A program made the translations under genes and the position numbers. DNA of 64,000 bases from Zygnema cylindricum (taxonomy: Eukaryota; Streptophyta; Zygnematophyceae; Zygnematales; Zygnemataceae): the NCBI GenBank assembly GCA_037447655.1, contig JBBHKE010001806.1, forward strand, positions 86,035 through 150,034. Reading direction: 5' to 3'. Position 1 is the stretch's first letter. Each line of letters opens with the position of its first letter. The notes under the pieces were generated by a model, which saw only the letters and a list, made by a program, of their open reading frames with translations, was not told the DNA's origin and searched no databases. This document shows, one piece after another, positions 34,137 through 45,388 of the stretch.

Positions 34137-34441
34137 TCATGCGCCATATGCTTCCAGTACTTCGCGAATTCCAAGTTCATAGGCGTCAAGGTAATGATCT
34201 GATATCATTCTTTCGCAAACTATTATTTTGTCAAATTGAGGTTTATGATCATTTCCTTTTTCGAGTTTGTATTTTCCCTCAAGACTATTGAGGCCCTCTT
34301 TGTACTCTTTACTCTTACTCAATGTTCGAAAGTATTCAATAAACTTCGGCGACACAAGTCCGTCTACACTAGTAGTGAGTATTTGCATTCCAAGTTCCTC
34401 TTTCGCAATGTAGTACAAAGTTCCGGCCGCAGTTAAAACAC
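34137..34441 (-). CDS. lipase terminal exon
   Basis: Continues from GGT (split codon) as VLTAAGTLYYIAKEELGMQ and ends at a stop after EAYGA. ISDHYLDAYELGI near the end fits the catalytic His region of the family. Confidence 0.8.
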
Positions 34442-36161
34442 CTGGTACAAACCCGCAACGAAAAAAAAAAAAGGGGGCAATGTAATGAAACATTGTCAGA
34501 ACAACAACAAAAAGATTCCAAATCTTCCCTCATAGTCTTTCTTGTCTTTTACTTTCTCAATCATAACAACTATGGGAGGATTTGTCAATTCCTCACTTAA
34601 ATTTCTCAAACTACTCGAACAGTGAAAGAACTCTCATTATCTCTCCACTCCCTCACCTTTTGATGAAAGTGGCGAAATTTTATCTTTCGACCCAAAAAAG
34701 AATTCGTACACTTTGTCTTTGATAACTTCGGCGAGCCGTTTCAAACTGGAAATATGAAATACGACCACACAATAAAATCAACACAACCATACCACACGAA
34801 ATTCTATATGATTGGTGATGAATAATGAACTTTAAACCACAAAAAAAAATGCGATTTTTTGCATCCACACTTTGTGCACTAAAACATTAAAATAGGTCTA
34901 GTGCAAAAATAACACGTCAAATGTGCATTTTGTTTATGCAAAAAAAAAGTAAAATCACAAGAAAAGGACATTAATCAAAGGAAAATTAGGAAACTTGATT
35001 TCTTTTGCGACAAGTTGACGTTAAAAAAGAAAAGAAATGAACAAACGTCTTCTAACAACCCAAATTTCTATCTAAATCAATAAGTGCATGTTAAGCTATG
35101 TCACGATTACGCCCAAGATGTATGTGGGTCGAACTCACCCGTTGATTTTTTCTAAGTCCCGTGCTAGTGTCTTGAGTGCATCACCATTGACACGTGGCAC
35201 TAAGTCATCCTGTCCATGAAAATGAGAACAAAATGACTTATGGATATTTAAAAGAAAGGGCAAAGCAATAAGGCAGACCATCTTTGTACTCCTCGCGCTT
35301 CATAAGCTAAGCATCATTCTTATTATGTTTCCAATTGAGTAAAATTTTGAAAATGCTCATTATATGCCCACTTTTCCAAGTTTGTCGAAAATTCTTAACG
35401 GGGATAAATAATTGTTACCGAACTTTTGTGACAAATTTATAATAGAATTCAAACTTCAAAGCAATTAAAAATGACGAGGATGTTGCAATGATATTCTACA
35501 ACAAAAGAAGAAAGCAAAGTATGATTGGTAACAAATCGAAGAAAACTAATTATATTCCATAGGCTAAAACACACACAACGAAGTTTTAGGTTATGTCTTC
35601 CCTTGAAAGAATTAACCAACAATAACATCCAAATATAGGTAAAAAGCTTAAGTGATTTAAGGAAACAAGCGTTTCTTTTTTATGCACCATTTGAATGTTC
35701 GACCTGACGATGTAAACGGTATCATTGACAACTCTTCAAAGAAGCTTTGGATAAAGTAAATTAGGGCCCAGAGATGGCGTGGTTTGATAATAATCATTTA
35801 CCCAAAAGTCCAAAAAATATGGCAAAGTAGATGACAGGCGTTTGCGCTTTTGAAAAACTTAGATTTGCTTTCTAGCCATCAGTTCGGCTCAAAAATCTCC
35901 TCTCAAGTCTATCCAATAGTTAACGGATAGTTTCCTCCTCATTTTAGCCATTAATTCAGCCTCAAGATCTCTTCATGTACTTACTTGGATGAAAGGTGCG
36001 TATTCTTCAACGAGCTCCAAGTCAAAAAATGCGGGGCAGGCATTGGCCCAACACTTTATTTTGGTACGGTCTGGCATTTTTTTGGAATTGCAAAGAATAA
36101 ATGTAAGGATAGAGGCGACGCTAGCTCCCAAGGAATGTCCAGTCAACACAAGATCATAATC
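34137..36161 (-). CDS. class-3 lipase, diacylglycerol-lipase-like (C-terminal part only)
   Basis: An alpha/beta-hydrolase expected to hydrolyse acyl esters of glycerolipids. Four minus-strand exons join in phase: 36161-35985, 35209-35139, 34745-34657 and 34441-34137. Acceptors are CAG and donors GTAAGT, GTGAGT and GTGAGG. The first exon opens DYDLVLTGHSLGAS with the catalytic Ser in GHSLG. The second begins DDLVPRVN, the usual region of the catalytic Asp. The last ends with SDHYLDAYELGI, carrying the likely catalytic His near the C-terminus. Upstream exons (N-terminal half, lid) were not found. The copia E complex starts within 0.4 kb of the first exon, so the gene is either truncated or its 5' exons lie beyond that complex. 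No lesion is seen in the surviving exons. Confidence 0.85.
35985..36161 (-). CDS. lipase exon with GHSLGA nucleophile motif
   Basis: 59 codons, phase 0 on both sides. Contains LVLTGHSLGASVASIL and KCWANACPAFFD, matching the core strand-helix around the catalytic Ser in class-3 lipases. Confidence 0.85.
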
Positions 36162-36337
36162 CTGCAAAGAGACAAAAAACGACAATCAGAAAAAAAATGA
36201 ACCAGAGTAAAAACATGTACTTCATTGGCCACTGTTCACTCAAGCCTTGCTCAATTACTTTTAGCATTTTTGTTTGAAGCTTAACCAAAATAATTGGCAA
36301 TGGAGTGTGGTTTTCTTATTCAAGTGTGGTGCATCTG

Positions 36338-36541
36338 TTAAGGGTCATTTAGCGTCTCGTTAACTGAACTAGAATTTACATAGAAACACCTTTTGCTGTG
36401 AGAGTGGTATCATAATTCTGTCAGAAAAACAACCATTACTATTATTATTAAAACTATTGTTATTATTAATATTGAATATTACCTTTTCCTAACTTTAATT
36501 TTATCACATTATGTCCTAAGTATTAAGGGTCATTTAGCGTC
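36338..36541. repeat. 19-bp direct repeat pair, 185 bp apart
   Basis: TTAAGGGTCATTTAGCGTC occurs exactly at 36338-36356 and 36523-36541. The AT-rich segment between them has no terminal inverted repeats. It lies between the lipase exon and the copia E LTR and could be a trace of an excision or of a direct-repeat-flanked insertion. Confidence 0.7.
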
Positions 36542-36956
36542 AGTTCACTTTTGGTACATCTGTACCTTTCATTATATTTGTCGGTGGTCTTGTTTGTACT
36601 ATTCATTTTCTTACGTCGGTCAAGTCTTGCCGACCGTCTTATCCGGACGACTTCCTTTTGGTCTTGTCCGTACTTCTATACGTCGGTCCAGTATTTTCTA
36701 CGTACAAAGTCATTTGACCGTAGGTCCAGTCTTTCTTTTGTCTTACATACATTTATTAGAATCTAGACTAGGATTCCTTTGTTACAGCGCACCGTAGAAA
36801 GTTTAGACTCCACAGTAATTAGCACTCTATTTTTGTATATAAGTGATTCTTCTCACTTAATGAAATCATCCCAAATACAAATCAATTTCTCTTTCAAATA
36901 TATTGATCTTTCTCTTGTACATGATTTCATGGCATCCGCCAATCCACCTCCAATAA
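36542..36956 (+). mobile_element. 5' LTR of copia element E (left boundary approximate)
   Basis: It lies upstream of the gag frame, holds a TATA box (TATATAAG at 36836-36843) and ends next to GTTATGGGCCC (36957-36967), a shortened form of the primer-binding site of copia B and D. The gag ATG (36929) lies upstream of that site. No second LTR was found to fix the left end. Confidence 0.5.
36836..36843 (+). promoter_or_regulatory. TATA box in copia E LTR
   Basis: TATATAAG about 90 bp upstream of the gag ATG, in the expected place for an LTR promoter. Confidence 0.5.
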
Positions 36957-39727
36957 GTTATGGGCCCGGCCTTGCCTCTTCTAATAGCATCTAGAAGTTT
37001 GATGGCCAAAACTTCAATGATTGGTGTTTCTCTGCCATGCATTTTTTCAAACACGAGAAGATTTGGGATCACTTTATAGGAAATTCAAAACCTCCTATTA
37101 TTTCTTTTACTGATACACCAGCACAAAAAGCTAGCAAAGAGTTGGAAATAGCTACATGGAAACAAAAGGATGAGGATGCGCACGCTCGCCTAGTAATGTC
37201 ACTTACTACTGAGCGCACTCGTCTTATTCGTTGCGCCTCTTCTTCCGCCGAGGCTTTGAACCGTCTTCAAACGGCTTATATTTAAACCGGATGGGCCGCC
37301 CGCCGAATTCAAAAACGAGCATTTTTCAATTCCATCAAAAAGCCAATGGGCTCCATGCAAGATTGGAATAGCACGGTCGAATTGTCGGCCGGAAAGTGCA
37401 CTATGATTGGCGTGCAGCAATCCGACGAGGATCTCTCCTCTACCCTTTTGGGAGGACTTCTTGAAACCTTTTCCCCTTTCATTTCTTCATTTGACAATCT
37501 AGACCAATCCATTCCTTTTCACACCCTTTGTACCAAACTTTTGCATGAAGAGACAAAAAATCTTTCTTTTTCCGCTCCAAATCTCTCTCATGCAAATGCT
37601 TTTGTTGCTGCAAATCACACATCTAACTCAGGAGAGGTGAAGCGTTTATTGCGTGTTTATTGCAAAATTAAGGGATACGCCATTGAAGAATATCGCAAAT
37701 TGGTTAGGCGCAAGGCGGCCCAGGCTTCCAATCCCACCAAAAATAGTGGGGATGTCAAAATCGCCCAAGCCACCCCACCGGTCTTTCCCACCCCTCCACC
37801 CCCTCCGCACCTTTCTTATGCTCCATATTTTTTCTATCTTTATCACTTTCTTCGTTCTCCACACCTCCCTGAATCTTCTAACGCCGCGGCGCTTTATGCC
37901 TCCTCAAACTCCGTTAACCACCCTTGGTCGGTTGTTTCCCACTCCCATTTTCCTTGTAATTCCCTCACACAAATAGCTACCCTTTTTATACTCCCCGCCT
38001 CACCAGAATTCGGATATGGAAATGTCACAGATCATGTCCCACATTTTGTCCCTTGGGAAACTCAATTTGCACAAGGGTACGTTTTTTCATCTCACACCCC
38101 AGATGATTGACTAATCGACAGTGGTGTTAGTCACCACCTGTCCCCCACATCGGATTGGTTCACTCACCTTTGTCTTTTATCATCTCCTATGCAGATAAGC
38201 TTAGGAGAGGACCGTATTCTATTGGCTACTTATTCTGGCAACGTACATGTCCCTAATGCGTCTGTCCACATTAGCAACGTACTTTTTGTACCCGGTCTAG
38301 CTAGAAATTTATTTTTTGTGAAAGTGGCAACGTCTGACGATTTAAGGGTTGAATTTAATAATGATAGAGTAACGTTTATTGATAGAAAACACAATAGTAC
38401 TCTAGGTTTTGGCGTAGCACACGATTCTATGTACGTCCTAAAATCTTATAGTACACCAAAACTATTTGCTTTAAATGATATTCTTGAAAGTTTTCCACTT
38501 TGGCATTAAAGATACCGTCATTTGAGTGACGACAGTTTGCTTACTTTGCCAAATCTTGTAACCGGATTAAATTAATTTTCTTACAAATCTTTGGATTTTT
38601 GTCATGGTAATGTGCAAGGCAAAATGGCGCGTCACCGTTTTCCCACTAGCACTACTGAAATTTCTCAACCACTTGCACTTGTACATATTGACGTGTATGG
38701 TCCGATGTGCACGCGCAACTACAGTCGATCTCTGTATTTTATCTCTTTCATTGACGAAGCCACTCGTTATTCACACTTGTATCCAATATGTCATAAATCT
38801 GACGCATTTGCATGTTTTCAGGAATTTAAGGCGTTGGCATAATTTTTTCACAACAAACGAATCAAGGTCTTGCGAAGCAACAACGATGGCGGGTTTTTGT
38901 CCGCTCAATTTTCAAATTTTCTTACGCAGTACGAAATCGCGCGTCACTTAACAACGCCTTGTACGCCCCAACAAAACGGCGTCGCAGAAAGGTACAGTCG
39001 CACATTACATGACATGTCACGTTCGATGCTTTACGTTTCAAATTCGCCGTACGAATTTTGGGCCGAGGCACTCGTTTGCGCCAACTATCTACGCAATCTT
39101 TGTCCTACTAACGCTTTTGCCGAATCTACTCCAATGGAAGCGTGGTCCTCTATCAAACCAGATATTCGCCACCTTCAAATATTTCGATGTTAGGCGTGGT
39201 ACAAAGATCTCCTCGAATCGCATGGATAATTGGGTGCTCGCGCATTTTGTGGGATTTTCGTTGGGTACGCTCCAAATTCCAAAGCGTATCGTATTTGGAG
39301 TCCTTCTCAAAATCGCGTCATTACCACTAGGGAAGTAATTTTCAACGAAACGCCACTCCTTCAATCTTTGTCACCCTCGCCCTTTCCCTCTCCTCTTCCC
39401 CCATTATTCGAATTTCCTTCTCTCACCCTCCATGACCCTCTTCCTCCAAACCCACCCCCCCCACTCTCTTCAACCATGTGACCTCACCTACCTAACACCT
39501 TCCCCCCCCTCTACCTTCAGTCAGCCAACTCTTCCTCCTCCCCAATTTTTTTCCATCAATCTTCAAATTCCTCTCCTCGTCTTCCCCAAATCCTTTTAAT
39601 TTCCCGGCTGCTCCCATCACTCCTACCAGTCAATCAGCCGCCCTTCCTCTCCACCCAGTCACAAATTTAGACGATACTACCCCCTCTCTCCCTCTATCCC
39701 AAAATGATCATCTTTTTGACAATCTTT
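36929..39727 (+). pseudogene. copia E gag, protease and integrase
   Basis: Reading order: gag start MASANPPPISYGPG, KFDGQNFNDWCF, a gag body to about 37720 with a degenerate zinc knuckle (YCKIKGYAIEEYRKL), protease DSGVSHHLSPTSDW (38118 on), VSNVLFVPG-type block, LWH..RHLS, integrase core FIDEATRYSHLYP, then NGVAERYSRTL and FWAEALVCANYLR, and the C-terminal GIFVGYAPNSKAYRIW. Stops occur at about 36992, 37283, 38506, 38840 and 39191, so it is inactive. It breaks at 39728 where an antisense LTR starts. The segment from 38781 is repeated at 41697. Confidence 0.88.
36957..36967 (+). promoter_or_regulatory. putative primer-binding site of copia E
   Basis: GTTATGGGCCC is complementary to the anticodon-loop region of plant initiator tRNA-Met (recalled as GGGCCCATAAC). 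It lies within gag codons reading SYGPG. Confidence 0.5.
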
Positions 39728-40070
39728 TGTTGTTTTAGAACCACCGGTGCAGGTGGAGGAGCAGCAGTAGTAGTAGAAGTAGACATGATACACTCTCATA
39801 AGCTATCAAGAATCCTACCAAACAGCTGTTCTTAAGTGCTCACCAATTTTTATATAAGTATCCAAACCTCACAAAACTCTATCAGAATATAGAGTAAGTT
39901 TCAGCACAATTGACCGAACAACACTGAAGATATAATACTCAGAAGTTTCCCAAAAACTGTCTGCAGTTTTACTACTTGTAAGTCTGGATACATAATATGT
40001 TTTAAGTCCTAAGTCTTATACTTGTGTTGAACTGGTAATGCCAGTGTACTTGGGAGGTACGTCAAACCAC
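39728..40070 (-). mobile_element. LTR fragment of family F, antisense
   Basis: On the minus strand it ends CTAAAACAACA at 39728. An ATG upstream starts MSTSTTTAAPPPAPVV, the same gag start as the solo LTR at 16813-17838. The 5' part is missing. It inserted in copia E after AATCTT. Confidence 0.65.
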
Positions 40071-40187
40071 GAAGCTACCACTAATCTGTCAAGCTACCAC
40101 TAAGCTATCACTAAGCTACCACTGAGCTATCACTAAGCTAACACTAAGTTACCCACTAAGTTACCACTGAGTTACCCACTAAGTTTA
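40070..40187. repeat. short minisatellite (AAGCTACCACT-type units)
   Basis: About ten imperfect units of 10-12 bp alternating CTACCACTAAG, CTATCACTAAG and TTACCCACTAAG, directly beside the foldback element. Confidence 0.75.
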
Positions 40188-41694
40188 CTAGAATCGTATC
40201 TATCGCAGTTGCTCTCTTTGTACACAATCACATTAAGAATATCAGACGTTGCGTTGACTGTACAGACCATATCAAATATAATCGTGGTTGCGTTGTCTTG
40301 TCTGTATTGCAGCTTTGCTGCTGCGCTGCTCTGCTGCTGCGCAGCTCTGCTGTATAGCAGCTGCGCTGCTCTTCCGTATAGCACTTGCTCTGCTCTTTAG
40401 CAGCAGTATAGTTGCTGCGCTGTTGAGCTGCTCTGAGACTGAAAGCTTTCCAAAAGACAACATAGGTCACAATTTTTGTTATCGCTAACCGTTTGTGTAA
40501 TTTAGGAAATAATTCTTGTTATCGCTAACTGTTTGGTTAATTTAGGAAACAATTCTTGTCATCGCTAACTGTTTGTGTAATTTATGTAACAATTGTTGTT
40601 ATCGCTAACTGTTGGTGTAATTTAAGTGACAATTGTTGTAATCGCTAACTGTTTGTGTACTTTAGGAACCAATTCTTGTAATTGCTAACAGTTCGTGTAA
40701 TTTGGATAACAATTCCTATTATCGCTAACTGTTTGGTTAATTTAGGTAACAATTTTTGTTATCGTTAACTCTTTGTGTAATTTAGGTAAAATTTGTTGTT
40801 ATCGCCAACCGTTTGGTTAATTTAGGTAAGAATTATTGTTATCGCTAACTATTTGTGTAATTTATTTACCAATTTTTGTTATCGCTAACCGTTTGTGTAA
40901 TTTAGGAAACAATTAGTGTTATCTCTAACTGTGTGTGTAATTTAGGTATGAATTATTGTTATTGCTAACTGTATGTATAATTATGGTAACAATTCTTGTT
41001 ATTGATAACAGTTTTTGTAATTTAGGTAACAATTCTTGTTATCGCTAACAGTCTGTGTAAGTTAGGTAACAATTCTTGTTATCGCTAACAGTTTGTGTAA
41101 TTTAGGTAACATTTGTTGTAATCACTAACCGTTTGGTTAATTTAGGTAACAAATCTTGTTATCGCTAACAGTTTGTGTAATTTAGGAAATAATTATTGTA
41201 ATCGCTAATTGTGTGTGTAATTTAGGTAACAATTTTTGTTATTGCTAACAGTTTGTGTAATTTAGGTAGCAATTCTTGTTATTGTTAACAGTTTTTGTAA
41301 TTTAGGTAACAATTTTTGTTATCGCTAACAAATTGTGTAGTTTAAGTAACAATTCTTGTTATCGCAAACAGTTTCTGTAATTTAGGAAACAATTCTTGTT
41401 ATTGCTAACAGTTTGTGTAATTTAGGTAACAATTTTTGTTATCGCTATTATATTTTGGAAAATTTTCAGTCTCAAAGCAACGAAGCAGCGCAACTGCTAT
41501 ACAGCAGAGCAACGCAGCAGCAGAGCAGCGCAGTAGCAGATCAGCATAGCAACAGAGCAGCGCAGCAGCGAAGCTACGACATAAACAACGCAACCATGAT
41601 TATATTTGATATGGTTCGTACGAACAACGCAGTGTTTGATATTCTTAATGTGATTCTGTACAGCATAGAGTAACTGCGATAGATACCATTCTAG
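40188..41694. mobile_element. foldback-type element: long inverted arms around a 40-bp tandem array
   Basis: The left arm (40188-40456) and right arm (41451-41694) are inverted copies over their full length, starting CTAGAAT..TATCTATCGCAG and ending in CCAAAA next to the array. The distal halves are unique sequence; the proximal halves are GCTGCGCTGCTCTG-rich. Between them are about 24 tandem units of 40 bp. No coding frame of note. The outer ends form CTAG; flanks (AAGTTTA / TCATCC) show no convincing target duplication, partly because the right side abuts the duplicated copia segment. Confidence 0.85.
40457..41450. repeat. 40-bp tandem repeat array, about 24 units
   Basis: Each unit contains TTATCGCTAAC, GTTTGTGTAATTTAGGTA and ACAATTCTTG with point variation. 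Units are contiguous, without unique spacers. The array forms the core of the foldback-type element. Confidence 0.95.
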
Positions 41695-41696
41695 TC

Positions 41697-43715
41697 ATCC
41701 AATATGTCATAAATCTGACGCATTTGCATGTTTTCAGGAATTTAAGGCGTTGGCATAATTTTTTCACAACAAACGAATCAAGGTCTTGCGAAGCAACAAC
41801 GATGGCGGGTTTTTGTCCGCTCAATTTTCAAATTTTCTTACGCAGTACGAAATCGCGCGTCACTTAACAACGCCTTGTACGCCCCAACAAAACGGCGTCG
41901 CAGAAAGGTACAGTCGCACATTACATGACATGTCACGTTCGATGCTTTACGTTTCAAATTCGCCGTACGAATTTTGGGCCGAGGCACTCGTTTGCGCCAA
42001 CTATCTACGCAATCTTTGTCCTACTAACGCTTTTGCCGAATCTACTCCAATGGAAGCGTGGTCCTCTATCAAACCAGATATTCGCCACCTTCAAATATTT
42101 CGATGTTAGGCGTGGTACAAAGATCTCCTCGAATCGCATGGATAATTGGGTGCTCGCGCATTTTGTGGGATTTTCGTTGGGTACGCTCCAAATTCCAAAG
42201 CGTATCGTATTTGGAGTCCTTCTCAAAAACGCGTCATTACCACCAGGGAAGTAATTTTCAACGAAACGCCACTCCTTCAAACTTTGTCACGCTCGCCCTT
42301 TCCCTCTCCTCTTCCCCCATTATCCGAATTTCCTTCTCTCACCCTCCATGACCCTCTTCCTCCAAGCCTCCCCCCCCACTTTCTTCAACCATATGACCTC
42401 ACCTACCTTACACCTTCTCCCCCCTCTACCTTTAGTCAGCTAACTCTTCCTCCTCCCCAATTTTTTCCCTCCCAATCTTCAAATTCCTCTCCTCCATCTT
42501 CTCCAATCCCCCTTGCTTTCATGGCTGCTCCCATCACTCCTGCCAGTCAATCAGCCACCCTTCCTCTCCACCCCGTCACAAATTCGGACGATACTACCCC
42601 CTCTCTCCCTATTTTCCAAAACGATCCTTTTTTTATAATCTTTCTCCCACAATTTTTTCCCACTCGCCTCTTCCTGGGCCTTTGCCTCTTCCCGAAACTT
42701 TCCCTCTTCTTGTGCCTAAGTCTTCCTCTCTTCTTGTGCCTAAGTCTTCCTCTCTTCTTGAGCCCTCTCTTTTACCTCGCCGAAACCCTTCCCGCCCTAG
42801 AGTCCCCCCCTCTCGGCTTATCACCTCCATAGGTTATGCCGCCCTTGCTTATGCTTACTCGGTTGGGGCCTCTGCCTCTCTTATTTTCGCCCCTCTCTCT
42901 CTCAAAACCGCCGTAAACGTCTTGATGTCTCCGTTTGGAAGACCGCCGCTGAAGCCGAATTCAATGCTTTAATTTCTAACAAAACATGGAATCTTGTTCC
43001 CCTTCCCCAAGGAAGAAAGGCAATCAGCTCCAAATGGATCTTCCGTGTAAAGCAAAAAGCGGATGGATCGGTGGACAAATTCAAAGCTCGCTTGGTGGCG
43101 AATGGCTTTTCCCGAATAGAAGGTATCAATTTCATTCAAACCTTTGATCCAGTTGCACGGTTGACTTCTATACGCACCTTACTTGCTTTAGCTGCTGAAC
43201 ATGATTTCCATGTTCATCAGATGGATGTTAAGAATGCTTTCTTAAATGGTATTTTATCGGAAGACATTAACATGCATCAGCCTGAGGGTTATATTTCCCC
43301 TAGATCCGAACATTTGTTTTGTCATCTCTTTAAAACAATCAATGGCTTGAAAAAATCCCCCCGTGTATGGAACCATACCATAGATGCCATTATGAGGAAA
43401 GAAGGATTTACCCGAATTGATGTCGATTTTAGCATTTACTCTCGTGGCTTTGGCTCTTCATTGATCATTGTTGCCATATTTGTCGATGATATTTTTCTTG
43501 TTGGTCCTTCCCTCCCTGAAATCTCTCATGTCAAATCTCTTCTTCACACCCATTTTGATATGACCGATCTAGGTAAACTCTCATTTTATTTAGGCATTCA
43601 AGTTTCTCGTAACTGCTCAACTCGTACCCTCTCTCTATCTCAAGAGACCTTTATCTCTGATCTTTTAAACGCTTTGGCATGGCAAATGAAACTCTGAGAC
43701 CTCCATTGGCCCTCA
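41697..43715 (+). pseudogene. copia E, second segment: integrase to reverse transcriptase
   Basis: It repeats 38781-39727 (first ~530 bp identical by eye, then about 5% different) and continues past the point where the first copy stops. RT blocks are ISSKWIFRVKQKADGSVDKF, KARLVANGFS, HQMDVKNAFLNG, LKKSPRVWN, VAIFVDDIFLV (FVDD in place of YVDD) and DLGKLSFYLGIQVS. It is truncated within RT near 43715 where an antisense LTR-like repeat begins, so no RNase H remains. Stops and frameshifts are present. Confidence 0.88.
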
Positions 43716-44330
43716 GAGTATGCAGATCCAAAAGAAGCTAATCTAGATAGTGCCGACTCCAAGTTGATATTAACCCAAATGACTGACTCTTTGACAGTCA
43801 AAACCCCAATATAGATTCACCCTTGTGAAATAACACTTTCTGTGTGCTCAGTTCCACCACAGAATGCAAAGTTAGATTATGAGATTTGGACACATTGACC
43901 CACTTTGACTTTCCCTTAGAAATACAGCCACTCTGGCAGACAAAAACTCTGACCGACTACACCCTTGTGTAGCCTAGACTCCCCTGAGTCCGCAGCAAAA
44001 AGAATCACTGAAAATGGTCAAGTAAATTGATAGTTATGGCTGATCAAAGTTTGCCGTTTATACAAGGTGCTCTCTGGGAGAGACAGCTATCTACCCAAAA
44101 TTTTCTAAGTCCTATTCCCCCTCTAAAACTCTATCTACTGAAGTACGGCACCAATCAAATTACTGTGTCGTACAGAAAAGTACAGGTGTCGGTGTACTTT
44201 CTGTACGACCATTGTACAACATGGCCAAATTGTCGACACGTGTCATAGCCGGATTTGTTTCCGCAATCTCCGGAGTCGCCGCAATCCAACATTGTCGCGC
44301 CACGTGTCACATTACGTGGCGATGGCTGAA
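43716..44330 (-). mobile_element. LTR-like repeat, family G (inverted mate of 20953-21560)
   Basis: Aligns with 20953-21560 on the opposite strand, including the TATA-type TATAAACGG and TAGGACTTAG motifs in minus orientation. It truncates the copia E RT. Confidence 0.6.
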
Positions 44331-44595
44331 AAACGCCAAAAGTACATGTTCCGTGATCGCGGCACCTATCGTGGCCGTTCGATCAAACCGGATACAATTT
44401 TAGTCGTTGAAAATACGCGCGCGATATTTGTTTCGCGTTCGAAACAAATGCGCGGTATCCGTTTCATAAAATACATTAAATCGTACTCCGTACTATACAA
44501 AACTGTATCTATGTATTGCGTACCTATTTCCCGTTATACGAACTAGTCTACGTGTACAAATATAAATATTTGTCAAACCTAATGTATTCTAGCAC

Positions 44596-44672
44596 TGGCT
44601 CTAGTCATATTGGTTAAAGCTAAAGGCTGATTAGACGGAAGAAAGGTACCAGGATCGAATCCTGGTTCCGTC
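44596..44672 (+). other. tRNA-like remnant (box A- and box B-like words)
   Basis: TAGTCATATTGG resembles an internal pol III box A with one mismatch, and GGATCGAATCC fits box B. A T-arm-like hairpin CCAGG-ATCGAAT-CCTGG is followed by TTCCGTC, which pairs with GACGGAA only 8 nt upstream of the hairpin. A proper D arm, anticodon arm and 5' acceptor strand cannot be drawn, so this is not a functional tRNA. It may be a tRNA-derived SINE head or decayed tRNA gene. Confidence 0.3.
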
Positions 44673-44735
44673 AGTTATTTTAGATGACTCTCTCAAGATT
44701 GGCCTTCCTGTCCTCTTTGGACAGCCTAGGCATCC

Positions 44736-44852
44736 ATGGATCCAACTCCTCCTCAAGTCTTCAGTGACTGCGACAAGTGTGGGGACTTGAGTGAAGAGTT
44801 AGAGGCAGGCTGTCACTGTCCCCTTTTTGCCTTTTATATTTACAAACTCTAG
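44736..44852 (+). other. short Cys-containing open frame, 38 codons
   Basis: ATG to stop with CDKC near residue 12 and CHC near residue 26, a spacing that could bind a metal. No splice context, homolog or promoter was recognised, so coding status is doubtful. Confidence 0.12.
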
Positions 44853-45388
44853 ACCTAGAAAATACTTAAATTTCAACGTCGACTATCGAAAATGGCCGAA
44901 GGTCCTCGCAACACATCAACGCCACCATTTTCGCAAATTTATTTCAGTCACTCGTTTTCGCCTCCATTTTTTAAAGAAACTTACGAAGATGTCCTTTTGA
45001 ATTATTCGTGTCCATTAAAGATGAACATGTGTGAGTGTTAATTCTTGAAGTACCGTTTGTTTACTTGTATTAATAAACTATGAAACATGTGTTACAAGCC
45101 ACAAAACCTCCACCCTTTACCATGTAATTGTTTTATGTTTTAGCTTCATAGACATGTTCAATTTTTTTCCAACAACTTGATGTGGCCTTGCTTTCTTTTA
45201 CTAGGTAATACAAAGCACTTTCACCATTTTTTTATTTTTGAAGTTCGTTTTGGATTTTAGCTTTAAGGGAAGCGAGGAAGTTTTTAAACATTTTGGTGTA
45301 TGACTAGGTTTGGTTTGAGTTGTGGTCGAGTTTCTCTAACTTAAATAGCAATTCAATTCATCGATTTACTGTTTGAAACATGTGAGTA
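44853..45388. other. no recognisable gene
   Basis: AT-rich DNA with no long frames or terminal repeats seen, lying between the tRNA-like remnant and the Harbinger-like element. Confidence 0.35.

Noticed and set aside
40457-41450. Regular 40-bp periodic array, CRISPR-like at first glance
   Set aside because: Units are contiguous without unique spacers, the genome is eukaryotic, and the array is the core of an inverted-arm element.
44596-44672. Functional tRNA gene
   Set aside because: The acceptor 5' strand, D arm and anticodon arm cannot be formed; kept only as a tRNA-like remnant.
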